6,707 nucleotides of DNA from Candidatus Altimarinota bacterium (lineage in GTDB: Bacteria; Patescibacteriota; Gracilibacteria; BD1-5; UBA6164), in contig JAHDGX010000038.1 of the NCBI GenBank assembly GCA_020631575.1, positions 1 through 6,707 on the forward strand, given 5' to 3'. The notes under the pieces are model-generated. The model was not told the DNA's origin. It did not search any database and was given only the letters and a program-made list of their open reading frames with translations. Positions within the stretch are counted from its first letter, which is position 1, and each line of letters begins with the position of its first letter. The translations under genes were made by a program, and so were the position numbers. Positions 1 through 5,484 of this stretch are shown one piece after another.

Positions 1-1374
1 ACCAAAATTATTGGTGTAGTAATCGATGTAAGATTTGATGCAGGATATGTACCTGCTGTATATGATGCACTTGAAGTTCAAGGGCATAGTGATAAACTTG
101 TACTTGAAGTACAACAACAACTTGGAGATGGAGTAGTGAGAACTATTGCTATGGGTGCCGTTGATGGACTTAAAAGAGGACTTGAAGTAGTAGCCACTGA
201 GGCTCCAATCTCAGTACCAGTTGGTGCGGGAGTACTTGGACGTATGTTTAATGTGCTTGGTGACCCTATCGATGGTGAAAAAGCTCCAAAATCAGAGTAT
301 ATGGATCCTATCCATAGATCAGCTCCAGCATTTGCTGACCTCTCAAATAAAGCAGAAGTCTTTGAAACTGGTATCAAGGTAGTAGATCTTATTGCTCCTA
401 TGCTTAAGGGTGGTAAAGTAGGACTTTTTGGTGGTGCCGGTGTAGGGAAAACAGTTATCATGCAGGAGCTCATCCACAACATTGCTTCTGAGCATGGTGG
501 ATTCTCTGTAGTTGCCGGAGTAGGGGAAAGAACTCGTGAAGGGAACGATCTCTTTCACGAAATGACTGAATCAGGAGTTATCGATAAAACAGCCATGGTA
601 TTTGGACAAATGAACGAAGCTCCAGGACCAAGAGCAAGAGTTGCTCTTACAGGTCTTACTATGGCAGAGCATTTTCGTGATAGAGAGAAAAAAGATGTTC
701 TTCTCTTTGTAGATAATATTTTCCGTTTTACGCAAGCAGGTTCTGAGATTTCAGCGCTTCTTGGTCGTATACCATCAGCCGTTGGGTATCAACCTACTCT
801 TGCTACTGATATGGGTGCCCTCCAAGAAAGAATTACTTCAACAAAGGATGGATCTATTACTTCAGTACAAGCTGTATATGTACCAGCAGATGATCTCACT
901 GATCCAGCTCCAGCTACGACATTTACGCATTTAGATTCTACAGTTGTACTGAATAGAGCGATTGCTGAGCTTGGTATTTATCCAGCAGTTGATCCTCTTG
1001 ATTCAGCTTCAACGGTACTTGATCCAAATATTGTTGGTGATGAGCACTACGCTGTTGCTCGTGAAGTACAAAGAATTCTTCAAAAGTATAAAGAACTTCA
1101 AGATATTATCGCAATTCTTGGTATGGATGAACTTTCAGAAGAAGATAAGAAAACAGTTGCAAGAGCAAGACGTATTCAAAAGTTTCTCTCTCAACCATTT
1201 TTCGTAGCAGAACAGTTTACAGGTACTCCATGAGTATATGCAAAACTATCTGATACTGTTGCTGGGTTTAGAAAAATTATTGATGGTGAAATGGACGAAG
1301 TACCAGAAAATTTCTTTATGTATAAGGCTGGTATAGAAGATGTAATTGCTGCTTTTGAAGCATCTAAAAAATAA
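1..1374 (+). CDS. atpD: F1Fo ATP synthase subunit beta (5' end outside the window)
   Basis: Catalytic beta subunit of the F1 sector, which makes or hydrolyses ATP at the alpha/beta interfaces on the cytoplasmic side of the membrane. The frame is open from base 1 (TKIIGVVIDVRF), so only about the first 7-10 residues are missing. Visible in window numbering: Walker A GGAGVGKT at residues 144-151, catalytic Glu in GERTREGNDL at 176, Walker B LLFVD at 234-238, and the alpha/beta signature around 301-319 (DPAPATTF). An in-frame TGA at 1231-1233 sits in FTGTP-(UGA)-VYAKLS. Related subunits have Gly there (FTGSPGKYV), and the C-terminal helical domain continues after it to TAA at 1372-1374. Read with the standard code, the protein would lose its last 46 residues. 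Only 1 of 43 glycines is UGA, the lowest share among the glycine-rich genes here. atpC follows after 7 bases, the usual operon order. Confidence 0.98.
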
Positions 1375-1381
1375 TTAAAAT

Positions 1382-1813
1382 ATGAAAATAAAAGTACTTT
1401 CATTTTCGGGAGAAAACTTTGCTCATGAGAGTGTGACATCTCTTACTGTGATGACAAAATCATGAGAAGTAACTATTCTGGATAATCATTCTCCTATGAT
1501 TGCATCTATAGAGCCATGTGTACTCTATACAAAATATAAGGATGAGAATGGAATTGAACAGAGAGAAGATTTTGCCATCTGATCATGAGTTGTTGAGGTA
1601 AATAACTCATCTGTAAAGGTTATGGCAGATATGCTTATCGACGTAGAAGAAGTTGATCTAGACCAAGCGAAGCTTGCAAAAGAGAGAGCTCTTGAACTTA
1701 TGGATAAGTATAAACATGCAAAAGATAGAGTAGATATGGAAAAGTTTATAGAAGCAGAGGATATGCTCCTGAAGTCTATAGCGCAACTAAAACTCTATGA
1801 TCTAAAAAAATAA
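1382..1813 (+). CDS. atpC: F1Fo ATP synthase subunit epsilon
   Basis: Epsilon subunit of the F1 central stalk, which couples rotation to catalysis and can inhibit ATP hydrolysis. It has 143 codons, close to the usual 130-145. The N-terminal beta-sandwich (about residues 1-88) shows the family patterns GEVTILDNHSPMI and FAIGSGVVEV. The C-terminal part (about 90-143, from VDLDQAKLAKERA) is the two-helix hairpin. Three in-frame TGAs, at 1463, 1580 and 1586, are Gly28, Gly67 and Gly69. Gly28 and at least one of the other two match conserved epsilon glycines. With the standard code only a 63-residue fragment starting at 1622 would be seen. The start follows the atpD stop by 7 bases with no Shine-Dalgarno; the preceding stretch is A/T only. 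The gene ends in TAA at 1811 and is followed by a terminator, so it is probably the last gene of the ATP synthase operon. Confidence 0.96.
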
Positions 1814-1825
1814 ATCTAAAGAGAT

Positions 1826-1857
1826 AAAAAACACTGAGAAATTTCTCAGTGTTTTTT
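1826..1857 (+). terminator. Rho-independent terminator after atpC
   Basis: Perfect inverted repeat: an 11-bp core stem (ACACTGAGAAA with TTTCTCAGTGT), extended by an A-run on the left and a T-run on the right to 16 + 16 bases with no unpaired spacer. The palindrome centre must open into a small loop. The A-run and T-run make it potentially bidirectional, but no gene converges from the right. It lies 12 bases after the atpC stop and closes the ATP synthase operon. Confidence 0.9.
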
Positions 1858-1859
1858 AT

Positions 1860-1887
1860 TTGCATAATTTTAAATATTATTTATAGT
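1860..1887 (+). promoter_or_regulatory. Candidate sigma-70-type promoter for the secreted-protein pair
   Basis: TTGCAT at 1860-1865, a 16-base spacer, then TATAGT at 1882-1887, directly after the atpC terminator and about 30 bases before the start at 1919. The surroundings are nearly all A/T, so chance matches are likely. Position between a terminator and the next gene is the main support. Confidence 0.4.
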
Positions 1888-1918
1888 ATAAATAATTTAT
1901 TTGTAAATATATAGATTT

Positions 1919-2530
1919 ATGAAAATTGTCTTAAGTATTTTATGAGTATTATTGCTGCTATGACAGACCCATGCTGGCCTGTTTGAATATAGCCTTGGAG
2001 AAAGCACTCATATAAATGCAAGTTCGAGTGAATCGGCTGATGCAGTTGAAACTCTCAATTATAATAAGAATCAAATACAAGCATCTAGTAGCTCAAAAAG
2101 ATATTATTTCTCAGAAGATACAGTTTCAGGAGTTGAACTTGAGATGAAACATCTTCTAGATATAGCATCTCAGATGAGGATAGATATATCTAAGATGAAG
2201 AATTATTCATCAAGGCCATATGTTCTCCTGCGATCTCAACTGAAAAGAGATCTCAGAAGTATTCAAGATAGAATCAATTATCTCAGTGATAGAAAAAGAG
2301 ACCTAATGAAGAGAAATTGATATTACGATTATAGATATATTCGAAGCAACAATAAGAGATTTCGCTCTGCAAGAGCTCAAGACTATTATGAAAAGTATAA
2401 TTATGCTTATAATGATTACACTTATGGATATTACACATATGATTCATATAATAACTATTATACTCGGCAGCCACATTGGGTAAATCCAAACCTAAGAGAA
2501 CGTCCACAGTGATATATTTATATTAAATAA
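1919..2530 (+). CDS. Secreted Tyr-rich protein of unknown function, C-terminal GYIYIK
   Basis: I do not recognise this family. The frame has 203 codons and four in-frame TGAs read as Gly (1943, 1961, 2318, 2510; residues 9, 15, 134, 198), ending in TAA. The N-terminus is a good Sec signal peptide: Lys2, a leucine-rich core interrupted by two UGA glycines, and a likely cut after THA (residue 19). After it come a Ser-rich stretch, a helical basic region with coiled-coil character (about 70-133, ending near LSDRKRDLMKRN), and a tail in which about 19 of the last 70 residues are Tyr, alternating with Asn, Asp, Arg and Gly. The last residues, GYIYIK, match the end of the next gene, GYIYIR, which starts 11 bases downstream. 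The pair is probably one transcript and may act together outside the membrane. Without UGA = Gly no ORF of useful length appears here, so standard pipelines would miss this gene. Confidence 0.85.
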
Positions 2531-2541
2531 TTTTAGTAACA

Positions 2542-3216
2542 ATGAAAAAAATAGTAGCAGCAGTGCTTATTAGCATTATTACTTTTAGTAATACCGGAGC
2601 TTTTTTTTATGATGCAGGTTATAGTAGCGATGTATATCATGGTTACAATACCTATACCCACAATAACCACCACAATCATTATGATACGAATGCTTATTTT
2701 GATTATGATAGGGAGTGGTTTGAAGAGGAACAAAGAAGAAGACAACTTCAAAGAGATTATGATAGAAATCTTTGGGATCAAAGACAAAATGAAAACGTAC
2801 GTTACGAGAGAGAAATACGTGATCAGTGGGAAAGGGAGCAAAGACAGATAGATTATTTCAACGAGGAGCAAGCAAGATTAGAAAGAGAGAGGATAGAGAG
2901 AATAAATAGGGAAAATAGAATTGAGTGGGAAAGACAGAGGGAACTCACAGAACGTATTAATAGAGAGAGTGAATTAGAATTTCATAGGCAGAGAGAAAGA
3001 ACAGAAAGAATCTATAGAGAAAATGAAATCGATAGACAGAGAAACAGAGACCAGTGGGAGAGACAACATGAGCTCACACAAAGAAATAGAATACTTGAAA
3101 GACAAAGATGGGAAGCACAGTATGAATCAGAAAGAAATAATGTATACAGAGAAGTAAATTCATGGGATAGATCAGCTGGAGATTATTATTCTCACGGCTA
3201 TATCTACATTAGGTAA
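2542..3216 (+). CDS. Secreted Glu/Arg-rich helical repeat protein, C-terminal GYIYIR
   Basis: Family not recognised. It has 224 codons, no in-frame UGA, and only five glycines. Residues 1-20 form a Sec signal peptide (MKKI, hydrophobic core, likely cut after NTGA). Residues 21-56 are rich in Tyr, His and Asn, including an NNHHNHYD cluster that could bind metal. Residues 57 to about 205 are extremely charged (Arg, Glu, Gln) with almost no Gly or Pro, expected to form one long helix or coiled coil. Within this, three 18-residue units repeat at 115-132, 133-150 and 151-168 (pattern REx-T/I-ERI-x-REN/S), with degenerate copies on either side. The last segment, SHGYIYIR, shares its ending with the preceding gene product. 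The long charged helix after export suggests a structural or spacer role at the cell surface, but this is inference. A terminator follows directly. Confidence 0.9.
   Translation: MKKIVAAVLISIITFSNTGAFFYDAGYSSDVYHGYNTYTHNNHHNHYDTNAYFDYDREWFEEEQRRRQLQRDYDRNLWDQRQNENVRYEREIRDQWEREQRQIDYFNEEQARLERERIERINRENRIEWERQRELTERINRESELEFHRQRERTERIYRENEIDRQRNRDQWERQHELTQRNRILERQRWEAQYESERNNVYREVNSWDRSAGDYYSHGYIYIR
2884..3045 (+). repeat. Three tandem 54-bp coding repeats (18 residues each)
   Basis: Protein units RERIERINRENRIEWERQ, RELTERINRESELEFHRQ and RERTERIYRENEIDRQRN follow each other without gaps. The DNA copies have diverged, so the periodicity is clearer in protein than in nucleotides. Eighteen residues equal five helical turns, which would keep the same face of the helix aligned. 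Confidence 0.8.
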
Positions 3217-3217
3217 T

Positions 3218-3251
3218 AAAAAAGCATCTTCACTTTTGAAGATGCTTTTTT
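3218..3251 (+). terminator. Rho-independent terminator after the secreted pair
   Basis: A perfect 15-bp stem (six A then GCATCTTCA, pairing with TGAAGATGC then six T) around a CTTT loop, starting one base after the TAA of the repeat protein. The A-run and T-run again allow termination in both directions. Confidence 0.92.
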
Positions 3252-3301
3252 ATTTTTCTCAAAACTCTCTATACTATAGCTAATATCTTTTTTTATTGCT
3301 C

Positions 3302-3826
3302 GTGGAATATATAATTTCAATCTTTATTATCTTTATTCTTTTTCCACTCGCTATAGCTGGTAAGTCTATGGCCCCATGGGTTCCAACAAGAAAAGCTGAT
3401 GTAACAAGACTTCTTGAGCTCTTGGACATAAGGCAAGGAGATAGATTTTTTGAGATTTGATGTGGTGATGGGAGAGTATCAGCAGCTGTAGCAAAGAAAT
3501 TTCCACAAGTAAAAGTACTAGGAATAGAGATAGCTTACCCTATATTTTTTATCGCGAAATTGCGTCAGGCCTTTTGTGGAAACCCAAATCTTTCTATCAA
3601 ACTTGCAAATGCTTTTAAGCAAGATTTTTCAGCATATTCACATGTATATGTATATGGCATGCCAGATAAGATGGCTGAAAAGATTGTTCCAAAATTCATG
3701 AAAGAAGCTAGACAATGATCCAAGCTCTACTCATATGTATTTTCTATTCCTGATGAATATAGGAAAAATGTTATTTCGTATGGAGAAGAAAATCAGGCTA
3801 AGATACACGTTTTAGAAAAGAAATAA
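3302..3826 (+). CDS. Membrane-anchored SAM-dependent methyltransferase, FAM173-like
   Basis: Class I methyltransferase, 174 codons. Residues 3-20 are a single hydrophobic segment, probably a membrane anchor, followed by APWVPT and a Rossmann fold. SAM-binding motif I is FFE-I-G-CGDGR at 49-58, in which Gly53 is an in-frame TGA (3458). Glu76 in VLGIE is the expected ribose-binding acid. A second TGA (3716) is Gly in ARQGSKL. A TM segment, then a WVPT/FVPAS-like box, an E/DxGxGDGR motif and a later VYGMPDKM-type segment is the layout I know from FAM173 proteins, which in mitochondria methylate the ATP synthase c-subunit. The substrate here is unknown. The start is probably GTG at 3302. TTG at 3296 is possible, and a stop at 3281-3283 limits extension. 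There is no Shine-Dalgarno. A possible -10 box TATACT lies at 3270-3275 without a clear -35. Confidence 0.85.
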
Positions 3827-3854
3827 TTGGTTCTCTGCATGAATGCTTTATACT
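3827..3854 (+). promoter_or_regulatory. Candidate promoter for the thiol-disulfide protein gene
   Basis: TTGGTT at 3827-3832, a 16-base spacer, then TATACT at 3849-3854, immediately after the methyltransferase stop. Transcription would begin near 3861, leaving a leader of about 20 bases before ATG 3882. If real, it rules out the upstream in-frame ATG at 3843. There is no terminator between the two genes, so readthrough is also possible. Confidence 0.4.
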
Positions 3855-3881
3855 CACTGTATTATTATTTTACTACGGCAT

Positions 3882-5081
3882 ATGAAAAAAATACTCAGTA
3901 CGATTTTATTACTTACGATTATGTATCCATTAGGAGTATTTTCAGCTTCATATCGAGATACTGCAAAGATAAATAGCTATGTGAAAGTTATTGAACAAAG
4001 AGCTGCGAAAAATATAGCGAGTAGATCGATCCTCGAACGCGTAGACCTTCTAGTGAAAATCCAGAAACTCATAGATTCTTATGAATCAAAAAAATCTAGA
4101 GAGACTTCAAAAATAGATTTCGTAAATTTTCTCTATGCTCTTGAGGAATATATTGCGAGTACTCTCCCAAGTGAAGAGAGTACTTCTCAAAACCTTGTCA
4201 TAACAATAATTGATGATGTTCGTTGTAATAGTTGTAATACTCAGGGTATTGTTTCACAACTTAAGTGAGCAAAGTATCTTGATGAAGCTGAATATGTGAG
4301 AAAAGACTTTTCAGATTCAGGTGTCCGAGAGTATTTAACACAAAGAAATATCCAGAGATTGCCAGCTATTATTTTCAGTAGTAATGATCTGAATGATGGG
4401 GGTCAGATTACACCATACTTAGTTGAAACGAATCTAGAGGATTACTCTTTGAATGTTTGAGCAAGCTTTGATCCATTTACCCTACGCTCAGAAAAATGAT
4501 TTGAAATTATAGAAATGTCCATAGTAGATAAGATTATGAGAGATGCGTATGTACTCTGATCAAAAAATGCAGAAATATTATGGCTTGAATACTCTGATCT
4601 TGAATGCCCATTTTGTGCAAGACTTCATAACAGTTGAACTGTTACTCAAGTTTTAGAAAATTATTCTTCTCAGGTGAAATTTTCATTCCAGCATTTCCCA
4701 CTTGATTTTCATACCAATGCCAGGGATGCAGCGAGCGCAACTCAGTGTGTTGGGATCTTATATGGGGAGAAAAGATATTATGATATTATAGATACCTCAT
4801 TTGAAAATATGTGAAATAATAATTTTTCTATGTCGGAGTATTATGAGTGAGTGAATGATGTTTTGTGAAATATTGATCTAAAGCAGATAAAAGAATGCGC
4901 TCAAAAACAAGAAACCATCGACCAAGTTTTGGAAGATAGGACTCAGTGACAAGATATATTTTGAGTGACTGGAACTCCAGGAAACGTCCTTATAAATACT
5001 AAAACAGGAGAGTATACTACTCTTGCATGAGCATATCCATACGCAAGCTTTGAAGAACTGATAGAAAAACTATTACAATAA
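3882..5081 (+). CDS. Secreted DsbA-like thiol-disulfide oxidoreductase with two thioredoxin-like domains
   Basis: Exported protein, 399 codons, likely to form, break or shuffle disulfides in extracytoplasmic proteins. Residues 1-22 form a signal peptide (MKKI, hydrophobic core, cut after FSA), supporting ATG 3882 over 3843. Residues 23 to about 105 are mostly helical. About 106-175 is a first thioredoxin-like unit with C115-N-S-C118 and a likely cis-Pro at 161 (RLPAII). About 228-399 is a DsbA/Thioredoxin_4 domain with LEYSDLECPFC (C242, C245), GVTGTP (cis-Pro366), and two further cysteines, C289 and C339, at places where this family often has them. Eleven TGAs (4266, 4458, 4497, 4557, 4635, 4812, 4848, 4866, 4947, 4962, 5028) encode 11 of 21 glycines, including Gly361 of the cis-Pro loop. 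The standard code would give a 128-residue stub lacking the DsbA domain. No DsbB/VKOR partner is visible in the window. The gene ends in TAA at 5079. Confidence 0.93.
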
Positions 5082-5138
5082 AGATTTTGCATGTGGATTA
5101 TTCGTTTCCATCTTTTAGAGAGTAAGCACTACAATAAA

Positions 5139-5468
5139 ATGAACCGTATTTATAAAAAATACGGTTTTTTACCGCGGAGAGCATCTCCTGTGAGTTTTGC
5201 AAAAGCAAGTTTACTTCATCATACTCAAAAGATTTCATGGAGAGCGATTTCCAGGCAGGTATCAGTGGATCATAGTAGCCTCTATCGTTTTGATGAATTT
5301 GCGCGCGAGCACAGTATGCATAGAGAAATCTTTCACGTATTTTTAGAATCTAAATCAGCCCTATATATAGGGAAGAACAGAGTTATAGACATGCAAACTC
5401 TAGACAACAGTCAGCAAATATATGATTTGACCAAAGCAGAGCTTGAGAGTATCTTAGAGCGCATATAA
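5139..5468 (+). CDS. Small helix-turn-helix protein, possibly transposase-derived
   Basis: Family not firmly recognised. The frame is open from ATG 5091 (125 codons). I prefer ATG 5139 (109 codons, MNRIYKKYGFL), because the stretch before it looks like leader and is A/T-rich just upstream, as at the other starts here. GTG 5190 is a third option. The segment ISWRAISRQVSVDHSSLYRF has the length and pattern of a DNA-binding helix-turn-helix, like the N-terminal DNA-binding part of transposases and small regulators. No catalytic DDE or recombinase motif follows; the rest is helical (FHVFLESK, LTKAELESILERI). A terminator-like hairpin covers its first codons. The gene has two glycines, both GGN, and ends in TAA 16 bases before glmS. 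It could be a small regulator, an insertion sequence remnant, or a non-functional ORF. Confidence 0.55.
   Translation: MNRIYKKYGFLPRRASPVSFAKASLLHHTQKISWRAISRQVSVDHSSLYRFDEFAREHSMHREIFHVFLESKSALYIGKNRVIDMQTLDNSQQIYDLTKAELESILERI
5142..5170 (+). terminator. Terminator-like hairpin after the DsbA-like gene, overlapping the next ORF
   Basis: Stem AACCGTATTT (5142-5151) with AAATACGGTT (5157-5166), loop ATAAA, T-run 5165-5170. It starts 60 bases after the TAA of the thiol-disulfide gene and has the form of an intrinsic terminator. It is also in frame as codons for NRIYKKYGFL of the small HTH ORF, so one of the two readings may be wrong, or the hairpin may do both jobs. Confidence 0.65.
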
Positions 5469-5469
5469 T
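5443..5469 (+). promoter_or_regulatory. Candidate promoter for glmS
   Basis: A perfect -10 box TATAAT at 5464-5469 overlaps the TAA of the HTH ORF. TTGAGA at 5443-5448 is a possible -35 with a short 15-base spacer. Transcription would start near 5476, only about 9 bases before ATG 5485, giving a nearly leaderless mRNA. I see no riboswitch or ribozyme fold in the short upstream gap. Confidence 0.42.
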
Positions 5470-5484
5470 TTTTAAGTAAAAGCT

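Noticed and set aside
78..482. Minus-strand ORF of 134 codons
   Set aside because: Antisense shadow of atpD, low-complexity Ser/Pro/Thr translation with no family resemblance. The other minus-strand ORFs (343-558, 1191-1439, 2283-2507, 2533-2871) are likewise shadows of + strand genes.
962..1207. Overlapping + frame ORF of 81 codons
   Set aside because: Alternate-frame shadow of conserved atpD sequence.
1622..1813. Separate small gene starting at ATG 1622
   Set aside because: It is the C-terminal helical part of AtpC, cut off only by reading the UGA codons at 1580 and 1586 as stops.
2609..2851. Overlapping + frame ORF of 80 codons
   Set aside because: Alternate-frame shadow of the repeat protein; Ile/Met/Thr-rich low-complexity translation.
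4158..4184. 9-bp hairpin AGTACTCTC / GAGAGTACT
   Set aside because: Lies inside the DsbA-like coding region with a 9-base loop and no T-run. Probably chance; no regulatory role can be supported.
3843..4268. 141-residue protein from ATG 3843 ending at TGA 4268
   Set aside because: The TGA is Gly129 of a longer protein that continues to a DsbA domain. ATG 3843 lies within the candidate promoter, while ATG 3882 begins a clean signal peptide.
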